Origin: Methylophilaceae bacterium
GTDB lineage: Bacteria; Pseudomonadota; Gammaproteobacteria; Burkholderiales; Methylophilaceae
Direction: 5' to 3'
Length of the DNA: 55,802 bases
Assembly: GCA_016778465.1 (NCBI GenBank)
Contig: JADHPM010000009.1
Coordinates: 1-55,802 of the forward strand
The position numbers and the translations under genes were made by a program. The notes below the pieces were generated by a model that was not told the DNA's origin, made no database searches, and saw only the letters and a program-made list of their open reading frames with translations. Positions within the stretch are counted from its first letter, which is position 1. The number at the start of each line of letters is the position of its first letter. Of the stretch, positions 36,622-45,762 are shown piece by piece.

Positions 36622-37679
36622 AAAAATTACAAGTAATCTGTCTAATTCTGATCGCTTTTCTAGTAAGCTGTGGTGATAAAGATCCTGTAACAGAAAAACC
36701 TAAAAGAAAGATTTTCGTCTCCACAACAGAATCGAAAATGATGGTGTTTGAAGATAGAGAATCAGCGCAAGGAACTATTGAGGGGCTCATAGACCCTACA
36801 GTCGCCGCTGAAATCTCAGGAAAAGTTATTAAGTTACATGCTCGCTCAGGATCTTCAGTTTCAAAGGGTGACTTGCTGGCAGAAATTGATAACCGGGATT
36901 ACCTTTACCAGAAAAATTTAGCTGAAGCTGAAATTCGTAAACTAAACGTCAGGCTAAAAAATCAAGAAAAAGTCTATGAAAGAAATAAGAAACTGGTTGA
37001 TAAGAACTTTATTTCGCCTAATGCATTAGATAATATTCTTACTGATAAATCAGAAACCGAAGAGGAATTAGAGATAGCAAAATCCAGACTTGATATTGCC
37101 AACTCTAATCTCTCAAAAACTAAAATTTATTCACCCATTACAGGTAAGGTTGAAAAACAAATTGCCTCTATTGGCGATTATCTTAAAATTGGAGATGGCG
37201 TTTTTCAAATTATTAGTAATAAAAAAGTGCGGGTGCATATACCATTCCCTGAAACACTGGCACAAAAAATTAAACCTGGCCTACCAATCCTCCTTACAAG
37301 CCCCGTGTCAAACCAACCTTATGAATCAGTAATTTCTGAACTTAAACCCATGCTTAGCGAAGATAGCAGAACAATTGATGTGATCGCAGATATAGCTAAC
37401 AGTCCAATTTGGCAGCCTGGGGCTACCGTAAAGGGAACCATCGTATTTACTTCAAAACAGAATGTTGCAGTTCCCGAACAGAGCATAGTCCAAAGACCGG
37501 CCGGAAATACTGTCTATGTAATAGAAAATAATATTGCCAAGGCTAGAGAAGTAACAACGGGTATATCTCAGGATGGTTTTGTTGAAATTCTAGCTGGTGT
37601 AGTTACGGGTGAGATTGTTGCGGTTGATGGAGCTTCTTTCTTGACAAATGATATTGAAATCAATATCAATAATAATTAA
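36618..37679 (+). CDS. RND efflux periplasmic adaptor lipoprotein
   Basis: This membrane-fusion protein links an RND pump to an outer-membrane channel. A lipobox ends at C18 (FLVSC), so it is probably an inner-membrane-anchored lipoprotein. The order is lipoyl half (EISGKVIKLHARSGSSVSKGDLLAEIDNRDY), alpha-helical hairpin (about residues 95-150), second lipoyl half (TKIYSPITGKVEK) and beta-barrel domain. Length 353 aa. It ends exactly where the pump gene begins. Substrate unknown. Confidence 0.93.
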   Translation: MKKLQVICLILIAFLVSCGDKDPVTEKPKRKIFVSTTESKMMVFEDRESAQGTIEGLIDPTVAAEISGKVIKLHARSGSSVSKGDLLAEIDNRDYLYQKNLAEAEIRKLNVRLKNQEKVYERNKKLVDKNFISPNALDNILTDKSETEEELEIAKSRLDIANSNLSKTKIYSPITGKVEKQIASIGDYLKIGDGVFQIISNKKVRVHIPFPETLAQKIKPGLPILLTSPVSNQPYESVISELKPMLSEDSRTIDVIADIANSPIWQPGATVKGTIVFTSKQNVAVPEQSIVQRPAGNTVYVIENNIAKAREVTTGISQDGFVEILAGVVTGEIVAVDGASFLTNDIEININNN

Positions 37680-40600
37680 ATGACCCTGCCAGAAATTTCC
37701 ATCAGAAGACACGTACTAGCCTGGATGATATCAGGCATTTTTATTCTCTTCGGTATCATAAGCTTTCAAAAGATAGGGATTGACAGATTCCCAATGGTTG
37801 AATTTCCAATTCTTTCAATCACTACGACCTTAGAGGGTGCCAACCCTGAAATTATTGATGCAAGTATTACAAATATTATTGAGGCATCTGTTAACTCGAC
37901 AACCGGCATTGAGTCAATTAAGTCACAATCCTCGCCCGGTGTTTCAGTTGTTACAATTACTTTTAGTCTTGATAAAGATATTGAGGTAGCTTTTAACGAA
38001 GTTCAGTCCAAAGTTGGTCAAACATTAAGGAGATTACCTGATGAAATAACCCCTCCAGTTGTCCGAAAAGTTGAGACTAATGCTAGTCCAATTATGTGGC
38101 TTGGATTCACCGGTGATCGGACAATACAGCAACTAAACGTCTACGCAAATAATATTTTAAAGAAACAATTGGAAACAATTGATGGCGTTGGTGAAGTGAG
38201 ACTGGGTGGGCGTCGAGATCGAACCATCAGGATTAATCTTTTACCGGACCAATTAGCTGCACTAAATATTACAGCAAATGATTTAATTGATGCTTTTAAG
38301 AAAGAGCATATTCAATTACCCGGAGGTTTTCTTGTTAAAGATCAATCCGAAAAGATGTTTAAACTAGATCTTGAGTTCCACAAAGTCAGTGACATAGAAG
38401 AATTAATTGTCGCTTATCGCAATGGGGGACCAATTAGATTAAAAAATATTGCTGAAATTGAAGATGGCTTAGAGGATTATCGTGAAACAGCAAGATTTAA
38501 TGGTAATCCAAGTGTAGGACTTGGAATTATAAAAGTTGCCAACGCAAATACTGTAGCCATTATCAATAAAGTCAAAGAAAAATTGGAAAATAATATTAAA
38601 CCCAACCTCCCACCTGGGATGGGAGTCTATATCTCTACTGACGATTCTGTATTTATTAAGTCAATGGTAAAAACACTACAAAACCATATTTTAGAGGGTA
38701 CATTATTAGCAGCTCTCATTGTTCTACTTTTTCTTAAGTCCATTCGATCAACTTTTATTATTGCAGTTGCTATACCAATTTCTCTCCTTGGTGCTATCGC
38801 AATCATGTATTTCTTTGGCTACACGTTCAACAGCATGACTTTATTAGCACTTATTCTTTTGATAGGGGTGGTTGTCGATGACGCAATAGTAGTCCTTGAA
38901 AATATTTTTAGACACCATGAAAAATATGACACAAATCCATTTGATGCAGCAATCAATGGGAGTAAGGAAGTTGTTTTTGCCGTTCTTGCTTCAACTCTTG
39001 CCCTCGTGTGTATTTTTGCACCTGTAATTTATATGGATGGGATAATAGGTCGTTTTTTTGAATCCTTTGCTGTGGTAGTAACTTCTGGAGTTTTAGTTTC
39101 CATGCTCGTATCACTTACTCTAACACCGATGTTATGTTCAAAATTTTTAGTCAAAAATAACTATAGGGTAGGTTGGGAACAAAAAAAAATTACCCAAAAC
39201 CCTTTAGCAACTAAAATTGAAAAAATTTTTAATTCGATGGAAAAAAATTATTTAGCTCTACTAAAAAAAGCATTGAATAATCGATGGAAAGTTTTATTTC
39301 TAAGCTTCTTGATTGTTTTGTCTAGTGGTTATTTTTTTGCCAATGTAAAGAAAGAATTTGTTCCAGAGGTTGATGAGAGTCGTTTCACGGTCCGATTTAA
39401 AACCCCACTGGGTTCAAACATCGATTACACCTATAACAAATTATTAGAAATTGAAAAAATAATTCAAACTGAACAAGAAAATATTGCCAGCGTCTTTTCA
39501 TCTATTGGATTAGGCAGCCAAGGGCAGGTTAATAAAGGCTATATTAGTATACGATTGATTGATAAAGAAAAAAGAAATGTTTCGCAGCAGGAAATTATGA
39601 AGAGACTAAAAGAAAGATTTGAACAGCTCACTGGAGTGCAAGCCTTTCCAGCCGGAGTCTCAATTGCCCGAGGTCAACGTTCAGAAAAATTAAGATTTTC
39701 GGTTATCGGGCCAGGTATTGAACAGGTTGCGGGCTACAGTGAACAACTTAAAGCAGAGTTATCTAAAAATGATGGGTTAGGAAAAATTGATCTGGACTTA
39801 GAGCTTAACCTACCTCAACTTATTTTGGATATTGATCGTGAGAAGGCTTCAAGTTTAGGAATCTCTTCGCTGGATATTGGTAATGCAGTTTCTGTATTAA
39901 GTAATGGGCTTGATATTGCAAAATTTAACGACGAACCTGGTGACGGACAGCGATATGAAATTCGCCTTAAAGCTAAAGATGGTGAATTTAAGAGCGCGAA
40001 TGATTTAAAAAAAATATATCTAAGAAGCAAAACTGGAGAGCTTGTAAGATTAGATAATATTGCATCCTTTAAACAAGCTCTTGGGCCTGCCGTAATTGGG
40101 CGTGATAGTCTGCAATATGCTGCTAATTTTTACTCTAACCCCTCCATCCCCCTGGGTGATGCTATTGAGTTTGTCAATAAATCTGCAGAAAAAATTCTAC
40201 CAAGTGACTACAGCATCCAACTCGATGGGCAAGCAAAAGAATTTGCTAAGACATTAAACAACATTTTATTTGTCTTCTCCTTAGCAACCATTTTATTGTA
40301 TATGGTTCTTTCAAGTCTATTTAACTCTTTTTTTCAACCCATTATCGTTATGCTGGCCCAACCATTAGCCATCATTGGGGGAATAATTTTATTATGGCTC
40401 ACTGGCAATACTTTAAATATTTACTCAATGATTGGTATGGTTTTGTTAATTGGTCTGGTTGCAAAAAACTCAATACTTTTAGTTGATTACACAAATCAAT
40501 TGCGGCAAAAGGGTTTAAAAATTGACCAAGCTCTCACAGAGGCATGTCCGGTAAGACTTAGGCCTGTCTTGATGACTTCATTAACATTAATTTTGGCACT

Positions 40601-40766
40601 CATGCCAGCAGCACTTGGGGTTGGGCCTGGATCTGAGGAAAATGGGCCAATGGCGGTCGCAATTATAGGGGGAATGATCTCATCTACCCTGCTGACATTA
40701 ATTGTTATCCCTGCCGCGTATTCACTATCCATGGGATTCTTAGATAGAAAGAAAGCTTTAAGTTAA
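37680..40766 (+). CDS. RND efflux pump permease (AcrB/MdtBC-like)
   Basis: This 1028-aa hydrophobe/amphiphile exporter uses proton flow to expel substrates. The proton-relay residues are present: D400-D401 in GVVVDDAIVVLENIF and K929 in GLVAKNSILLVDY. Two large periplasmic loops follow the first and seventh helices, as in AcrB. The start MTLPEISIRRHVLAWM fits the family. No outer-membrane TolC gene accompanies it. Its 3' end overlaps the convergent symporter gene by 9 nt. Confidence 0.95.
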   Translation: MTLPEISIRRHVLAWMISGIFILFGIISFQKIGIDRFPMVEFPILSITTTLEGANPEIIDASITNIIEASVNSTTGIESIKSQSSPGVSVVTITFSLDKDIEVAFNEVQSKVGQTLRRLPDEITPPVVRKVETNASPIMWLGFTGDRTIQQLNVYANNILKKQLETIDGVGEVRLGGRRDRTIRINLLPDQLAALNITANDLIDAFKKEHIQLPGGFLVKDQSEKMFKLDLEFHKVSDIEELIVAYRNGGPIRLKNIAEIEDGLEDYRETARFNGNPSVGLGIIKVANANTVAIINKVKEKLENNIKPNLPPGMGVYISTDDSVFIKSMVKTLQNHILEGTLLAALIVLLFLKSIRSTFIIAVAIPISLLGAIAIMYFFGYTFNSMTLLALILLIGVVVDDAIVVLENIFRHHEKYDTNPFDAAINGSKEVVFAVLASTLALVCIFAPVIYMDGIIGRFFESFAVVVTSGVLVSMLVSLTLTPMLCSKFLVKNNYRVGWEQKKITQNPLATKIEKIFNSMEKNYLALLKKALNNRWKVLFLSFLIVLSSGYFFANVKKEFVPEVDESRFTVRFKTPLGSNIDYTYNKLLEIEKIIQTEQENIASVFSSIGLGSQGQVNKGYISIRLIDKEKRNVSQQEIMKRLKERFEQLTGVQAFPAGVSIARGQRSEKLRFSVIGPGIEQVAGYSEQLKAELSKNDGLGKIDLDLELNLPQLILDIDREKASSLGISSLDIGNAVSVLSNGLDIAKFNDEPGDGQRYEIRLKAKDGEFKSANDLKKIYLRSKTGELVRLDNIASFKQALGPAVIGRDSLQYAANFYSNPSIPLGDAIEFVNKSAEKILPSDYSIQLDGQAKEFAKTLNNILFVFSLATILLYMVLSSLFNSFFQPIIVMLAQPLAIIGGIILLWLTGNTLNIYSMIGMVLLIGLVAKNSILLVDYTNQLRQKGLKIDQALTEACPVRLRPVLMTSLTLILALMPAALGVGPGSEENGPMAVAIIGGMISSTLLTLIVIPAAYSLSMGFLDRKKALS

Positions 40767-41972
40767 TTTATTAACTATCAATGATCCAATCAAATCTCCC
40801 TCAACATTTACCGTTGTCCTGAAGGTATCGAGCAATCGATCCATAGGCAGGAGAATTGCCAGGGCTTCGAGGGGCAGACCTAAAACTTGAAGCACCATTG
40901 CCATGGTGACCATTCCTGCACTTGGTATGCCAGGAGCTCCAATGGATGCCACCATTGCAACGAAAAAGAGAATCATCTGCTGTGAAACAGTCAAATCTAG
41001 ACCAACTAGATTTGCAATAAATAGAGCAGCTGCAGCTTCATAGAGTGCTGTTCCATCCATATTAATGGTAGCACCCAGTGGCAATACAAAATTAGATACT
41101 GTTTTTTTAACTTTAAAGTCTTTGTTTGCAACATTCAATGTCATTGCCAATGTCGCTGAGCTAGAGCTTGTCGCAAAGGCTGTTATGAGAGCAGGACGGC
41201 CTTTTGTCCATAATTCTTTAAGATTAATTCGGGTAAAAAAGTAATTTATTAAAGGCAAGATAATTAGCCCATGTATTAAGATGATACCAATTACGGTGCC
41301 AATAAAAATTCCCATTTTGTTAAATAACTCGAGAGATTGGCTTTCAACAAGTTTTAAAAGCAGTGCAAAAATACCAATAGGCGCCACAATCATAATCCAC
41401 TCAACAATCTTAAGCATAACCTCGTAAAAACTCTCAAACAGCTCTCTACCCATAGCCATTTTTTTACTAGCGCCATTAAAGGCTATGCCAATAAAAATAG
41501 CAAAGATAATAATTGGAAGGATATTTCCTGAGGCTAGGGACGCAAAGGGGTTAACGAATAAGCTCAATATAAATTGAGTAAAAAAATCTCCAAAGGACAT
41601 AGTTTGCGAGACAATATCATTTTCTAGTTCCCAAAGATCGAGGTTTATACCGACACCAGGTTTTACAAAATTCATAACGAAAAGTGCCAAGATAACCGCT
41701 ATAGCCATAGTTAAGAAGTAATAAGATAGGGTTAATTTCCATATACGATCTGCTTTTTTTGCATTACCTAAATTAGAGATACCAACAACGATTGAGAAAA
41801 AAACTAATGGCACTAAAATCATTTTTAATGCCTTAATAAAAAGTTGCCCAAGTAATTCAATCAATGCCATGAATGGCCCATAGAAACTTGAGTCAGGAAA
41901 ATTTTTAATTAAGATCCCAAGCAAAAGTCCTAAAAGGGCAGCAAAAAGAATATTTCGGTTGGTATTTTTCAT
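40758..41972 (-). CDS. Dicarboxylate/amino acid:cation symporter (DAACS family)
   Basis: The 404-aa membrane protein is a GltP/DctA-type secondary transporter. The serine-rich re-entrant loop ATSSSSATLAMTLN near residue 270 and the cation/substrate motif NMDGTALYEAAAALF near residue 305 are diagnostic, followed by GAPGIPSAGMVTMAMVLQ. Substrate (glutamate, aspartate, C4-dicarboxylate) cannot be fixed by reading. It lies 3 nt after rsmB, so it may be co-transcribed with it. Confidence 0.92.
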   Translation of the reverse strand: MKNTNRNILFAALLGLLLGILIKNFPDSSFYGPFMALIELLGQLFIKALKMILVPLVFFSIVVGISNLGNAKKADRIWKLTLSYYFLTMAIAVILALFVMNFVKPGVGINLDLWELENDIVSQTMSFGDFFTQFILSLFVNPFASLASGNILPIIIFAIFIGIAFNGASKKMAMGRELFESFYEVMLKIVEWIMIVAPIGIFALLLKLVESQSLELFNKMGIFIGTVIGIILIHGLIILPLINYFFTRINLKELWTKGRPALITAFATSSSSATLAMTLNVANKDFKVKKTVSNFVLPLGATINMDGTALYEAAAALFIANLVGLDLTVSQQMILFFVAMVASIGAPGIPSAGMVTMAMVLQVLGLPLEALAILLPMDRLLDTFRTTVNVEGDLIGSLIVNKLT

Positions 41973-41975
41973 TAG

Positions 41976-43238
41976 TTAAATGCGCTCCATAATTGCACCA
42001 AAAAAACCATCAGTGCCATGCTGATGAGGAAAGAGTTTTAGGTAATTAGATTTTTTAGTATCAACTTTAATATTCTCTAAAATTTCAAAATAAGGAATCA
42101 CCTTAAAGTCACTCCTTTTTTGCAGAAAACTCTCAACAATTTCCTCATTTTCATCATTAAGAATACTACAGGTTGCATACAATAAGTAGCCGCCTTTTTT
42201 ACATAAGTTTGATGCGGCATCAAGAATTTTTTTTTGTTTTTTAACTATCTCATGTAGATCAGATTCGCCATAGCGCCATTTCAAATCTGGATTTCTTCTT
42301 AACGTGCCAAACCCTGTACATGGCGCATCCACAAACACTCGGTCAAATTTTCCATAAAGACGTTTTATTTTAATATCATTCTCGTTGTTGATTCGTTGTG
42401 GAAAAATATTCGATGCTCCTGATTTTTTCAATCTTCTCTTTAAATTTTCTAATCTTTTATCAGATATATCAAACGCATATAGTCTTCCTGTATTTTTCAT
42501 TAAATCAGCTAATGCCAATGTTTTTCCTCCTGCCCCAGCACAAAAATCAGCAACCATTTGACCTCGTTTAACATTTAGAAGGAGCGATAGAATTTGACTG
42601 CCTTCATCTTGAACTTCAATAGTACCGTCAAGAAATAAATGATGATTATTTACTTGCGTACCTCTTGGGAGAACAATGCCAATTGGTGATAAATTAGTTT
42701 TTTTAATTTTTTCATGGATCATCGGGAACGACTCCTTGAGATCAAAAACTATATCGTCAATCTTTGTTTTTTTTAAACCATTAACTCTTAAATTTAAATC
42801 GGCTGGCTTTAACAAGCTTTTTGCAAGTTCAATAAGAAATGATTCTTCATAGGAAATAGATAATTTTTTCCAAAGCCAATTCGGTACACTTAATTTTATA
42901 GGCCAACTCTCACAAACATAATTGCTACTTTTTTTAATTTTTAACCATGATAGGGTCTCATCATCTAAAAAATGCGTGAGACTATTAATACTTTTTCCCT
43001 GGACGTATAGCAAAAAGATGAGTATTTTATTTTTTAAATTATTATCACCGCAGATATTTTCTAAGTAGCTTTTGTGGCGAATGACTCCGTAATAAATTTC
43101 TGCAATAAGGGATCTGTCTCGATGGCCAAGTTTATAATTTTTTTTAAAATAAGCACTTAAAAAAAGATCTGCCGGACCAGTATTTTTTTCGAAATCAAGG
43201 AGGATTTTTAATAAAGAATCAAGAATGAAATTATTCAT
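41976..43238 (-). CDS. rsmB: 16S rRNA m5C967 methyltransferase RsmB
   Basis: RsmB methylates C967 of 16S rRNA. An N-terminal NusB-like helical domain (about residues 1-130) precedes the SAM domain with VADFCAGAGGKTLALADLM, VDAPCTGFGTLRRNPDLKW (motif IV cysteine) and LLYATCSILNDENEE (catalytic cysteine). The NusB-like domain separates RsmB from RsmF. Length 420 aa is typical. It follows a DUF3108 gene by 2 nt in a purM-led unit. Confidence 0.94.
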   Translation of the reverse strand: MNNFILDSLLKILLDFEKNTGPADLFLSAYFKKNYKLGHRDRSLIAEIYYGVIRHKSYLENICGDNNLKNKILIFLLYVQGKSINSLTHFLDDETLSWLKIKKSSNYVCESWPIKLSVPNWLWKKLSISYEESFLIELAKSLLKPADLNLRVNGLKKTKIDDIVFDLKESFPMIHEKIKKTNLSPIGIVLPRGTQVNNHHLFLDGTIEVQDEGSQILSLLLNVKRGQMVADFCAGAGGKTLALADLMKNTGRLYAFDISDKRLENLKRRLKKSGASNIFPQRINNENDIKIKRLYGKFDRVFVDAPCTGFGTLRRNPDLKWRYGESDLHEIVKKQKKILDAASNLCKKGGYLLYATCSILNDENEEIVESFLQKRSDFKVIPYFEILENIKVDTKKSNYLKLFPHQHGTDGFFGAIMERI

Positions 43239-43240
43239 AA

Positions 43241-43951
43241 TTAAAATAGGTTTGTTTCTTTTATCTCTAAGTCAAGCATCAAACCTAACTTTGTGGTTAC
43301 CTTAATTTTTACAGGAATTCGGTAGGGACTTTTTGAAATCCATACATAATGTTTGGTTTTTTCGTCCTCATTAACCATTCCCTCAAAAATTTCAGAATCG
43401 ATTAACTTATCTGCGATTGGCAAGGTTGTCTCTTTGATCAATTGGTATTGATAGGGGCGCATTTTTTTGCCCTCTACAACATTAAATCGATAATTTTTTT
43501 GATTTTTTTTTTCGAAATTAAATTGGAACATGAATGTTACAAGATCTTGATAGTTTTTACCTAGGCTGTAGCGCTTTATCTCACCCTTGTATGAAACGTC
43601 AATCTTTTTAATGTCGTATAAAAAATTTGTTTGAATATTTTTATTGGGATTTTTTTTATTTTTATGCTCAAAATAAACAGGTTTAAATCCTTGTTTAGAA
43701 AAAAATCCATCACTTGAAATTTGCCGATCACCAAAAAGTTTTAATATGCCTACTGTTTCTGATTTTGCTATTAAAGAATATAAATTTTCCTTATGATTAA
43801 ATTCAACTCTTATTGACCCCCCTTCTTGATCTAGTTGCTTGATTTCATATTCAATAAAAAAAGTATTCGGAAATTGTTTGCTTACAGCAACTTGTGGGGT
43901 TAAGAGGATTGAAATTAAACAAAGTTTAGTGATAATTAACTTGTGGATCAC
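43241..43951 (-). CDS. DUF3108 family exported protein
   Basis: This 236-aa protein has a signal peptide (about residues 1-24, ending near AVSK) and a beta-rich body with LLKLFGDRQISSDGFF-like and PVYFEHKNKKNPNK segments typical of DUF3108. The function of the family is unknown; an envelope role is suggested only by export. It starts with GTG at 43951, inside the last 26 nt of purM, and ends 2 nt before rsmB. Placing next to purM is common in betaproteobacteria as far as I recall. Confidence 0.85.
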   Translation of the reverse strand: MIHKLIITKLCLISILLTPQVAVSKQFPNTFFIEYEIKQLDQEGGSIRVEFNHKENLYSLIAKSETVGILKLFGDRQISSDGFFSKQGFKPVYFEHKNKKNPNKNIQTNFLYDIKKIDVSYKGEIKRYSLGKNYQDLVTFMFQFNFEKKNQKNYRFNVVEGKKMRPYQYQLIKETTLPIADKLIDSEIFEGMVNEDEKTKHYVWISKSPYRIPVKIKVTTKLGLMLDLEIKETNLF

Positions 43952-44975
43952 CGTTTTTCCTATAGGTTACCATGCCAAGCTCAACGCTGTCTTGATCCAT
44001 TTCTTTTAATATCTTTATAACCTCATCTTTATCATCCTGTTTTACAATAATTATCATGCCAATACCACAATTAAATGTCTTAAACATTTCCTCGTGACTA
44101 AGATTTCCTGCGGATTGAAGCCATTGAAAGATTTTGGGTATCTGCCATGAAGATAAATTTATTTGAACAGCCAAATCTTTTGGAATTACTCTTGGAACAT
44201 TTTCAGTAATGCCTCCACCGGTTATGTGTGCAAGAGCATTTACTTGAATGCTTTTTAAAAGATGGAGTATTGGTTTGACATAAATCTTGGTTGGCTCCAA
44301 AAGTAAATCAGCAAATTTGTTACCGTTCAAACTTTCATCTAAGTTTATTTTAGTTTCTTTGATTAAGTGTCTAATCAAGGAGTATCCATTTGAATGAGGT
44401 CCCGATGAAGGTAATCCAATTATTACGTCATCTTTTTTTACCTTTGATCCATCAATGATATTTTGTTTATCAACAATGCCTACACAAAATCCTGCAAGAT
44501 CATATTCACCCTCGTTATACATACCGGGCATCTCTGCGGTCTCCCCGCCCACTAAAGCACAACCAGCAATTTGGCAACCGTCTGCAATACCTTTAATAAC
44601 ATCACTCGCCTGTCTGACGCTTAACTTGCCGCAGGCAAAATAATCTAAGAAAAATAAAGGTTCGGCGCCTTGCACTAGGATGTCATTTACACACATAGCC
44701 ACTAAATCTTGCCCAATGGTTTCATGTCGATTTGTCTCAAATGCAAGTTTTAATTTTGTTCCAACACCATCCGTTCCGGAAACTATGACAGGGTTTTTAT
44801 ATTCTTGGGATATTTCAAACATTGATCCAAAACCACCTAAACCTGCAAGAACGCCATTCCGCATTGTCTTCTTCGCAAAAGGCTTAATCCTCTCAACCAA
44901 CTCATCCCCAGCCAAAATATCAACTCCTGCATCTTTATATGAAATAGTTTTCTTTGAATCTAGCTTGTTTGCCAA
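43926..44975 (-). CDS. purM: Phosphoribosylformylglycinamidine cyclo-ligase PurM
   Basis: PurM closes the imidazole ring of AIR in purine synthesis. SYKDAGVDILAGDELVERIKP near the start, NPVIVSGTDGVGTKLKLAFE, GGETAEMPGMY and ITGGGITENVPRV are hallmark segments. Length 349 aa is standard. There is no ATG; the frame opens with TTG at 44975, backed by AGAGG 9 nt upstream. A purN gene is not adjacent. Confidence 0.96.
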   Translation of the reverse strand: MANKLDSKKTISYKDAGVDILAGDELVERIKPFAKKTMRNGVLAGLGGFGSMFEISQEYKNPVIVSGTDGVGTKLKLAFETNRHETIGQDLVAMCVNDILVQGAEPLFFLDYFACGKLSVRQASDVIKGIADGCQIAGCALVGGETAEMPGMYNEGEYDLAGFCVGIVDKQNIIDGSKVKKDDVIIGLPSSGPHSNGYSLIRHLIKETKINLDESLNGNKFADLLLEPTKIYVKPILHLLKSIQVNALAHITGGGITENVPRVIPKDLAVQINLSSWQIPKIFQWLQSAGNLSHEEMFKTFNCGIGMIIIVKQDDKDEVIKILKEMDQDSVELGMVTYRKNGDPQVNYH

Positions 44976-45008
44976 TTGAAGTATCCTCTGAAATTTATAA
45001 GACTTTAC

Positions 45009-45038
45009 GTATAATTATGATTTTAACTGATTTTGCAA
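45009..45038 (-). promoter_or_regulatory. purM promoter with overlapping divergent -10
   Basis: On the minus strand TTGCAA (45033-45038), an 18-nt spacer and TTATAC (45009-45014) lie about 34 nt before the purM start. The plus strand reads TATAAT at 45010-45015, offset by one base, as a likely -10 for hda. The hda side has no good -35. Confidence 0.45.
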
Positions 45039-45066
45039 CCTTAAGATATTTCATTTAGTGCCTTTT

Positions 45067-45663
45067 ATGGAACAACTACTTCTTAATATTCATGTAGATA
45101 GAGATAAAACAATAGATAATTTCATCGTAGGAAAAAACGATGAGTGTATTGATGCCATTAAAAATTTTATAAGCTCTAATGACCATCTATTTATATTTAT
45201 TTGGGGCAACAAAGGTAGTGGGAAAAGTCACCTTGCCTCTGCAGTAAAAAATCATGGGATAAAAGTGATAGAAGATATTGAAACTTTCACCGAAACTGAG
45301 CAGATTAATGTTTTTAACTTATACAATGATCAAAAAGAGAAAAAACAAAAACTATTAATCACTGGTGCTAATCCACCCAACTATATGGGATTAAGGAAAG
45401 ACCTTGCAAGTAGGCTTAGTTGGGGTCTTGTATATGAAATAAAAAATTTAACAGATAATGAAAAAGTCTTAGCTATTGAAGCTTATGCTGCAGAAAAAAA
45501 TATCAAGCTCTCTGGCCAAGTAATTAATTATTGTATGCAGCATTTAAGACGCGATCTACATAATCTTATAGCCACTCTTGACGCGCTCGATGAATGGTCA
45601 TTAAAAAATAAACGTCCTATAACAGTGCCTTTACTTAAAGAGTTGTTAAATCTTGGCAAGTAA
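45067..45663 (+). CDS. hda: DnaA regulatory inactivator Hda
   Basis: Hda is the DnaA-related AAA+ protein that, with the sliding clamp, promotes ATP hydrolysis by DnaA and prevents re-initiation. The clamp-binding segment is at the very start (MEQLLLNI, matching QL[SD]L-type motifs) and the P-loop is GNKGSGKSHLA near residue 49. Sensor and lid helices follow (DLASRLSWGLVYEI). I start at ATG 45067, 9 nt after an in-frame GTG at 45058, because it places the clamp motif at the N-terminus. Length 198 aa; it lacks DnaA's DNA-binding domain. Confidence 0.9.
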   Translation: MEQLLLNIHVDRDKTIDNFIVGKNDECIDAIKNFISSNDHLFIFIWGNKGSGKSHLASAVKNHGIKVIEDIETFTETEQINVFNLYNDQKEKKQKLLITGANPPNYMGLRKDLASRLSWGLVYEIKNLTDNEKVLAIEAYAAEKNIKLSGQVINYCMQHLRRDLHNLIATLDALDEWSLKNKRPITVPLLKELLNLGK

Positions 45664-45762
45664 TCAGCTGCAATCGGTGTGAGATGAAATCCATCTCAAA
45701 AGACATGCAGTATCATTCTTATTACATACTTCGAAAATCTCTTGTTCAGGATAGTCTTGCAT
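45664..45762 (-). CDS. Candidate 32-residue protein coupled to ahpF
   Basis: A short frame begins at a TAATG junction with the ahpF stop, preceded by AAGGAG spaced 7 nt, one of the best ribosome binding sites in the window. It ends with TGA directly beside the hda stop, filling the whole gap. The peptide starts [12 protein letters not shown] and has three cysteines (residues 13, 20, 31) with a CNKNDTACLLRW core. I do not recognise a family. The spacing, coupling and cysteines next to a peroxide-detoxifying redox operon make it plausible, but with 99 nt chance cannot be excluded. A 7-bp hairpin at 45680-45698 lies inside it. Confidence 0.5.
   Translation of the reverse strand: MQDYPEQEIFEVCNKNDTACLLRWISSHTDCS
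45680..45698. other. 7-bp inverted repeat after hda
   Basis: TGAGATG (45680-45686) and CATCTCA (45692-45698) flank a 5-nt loop, 17 nt past the hda stop. Neither strand has a T-run after it, so it is not a classical terminator, but it could stabilise the hda or ahpF mRNA end. It overlaps the candidate small frame. Confidence 0.4.
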
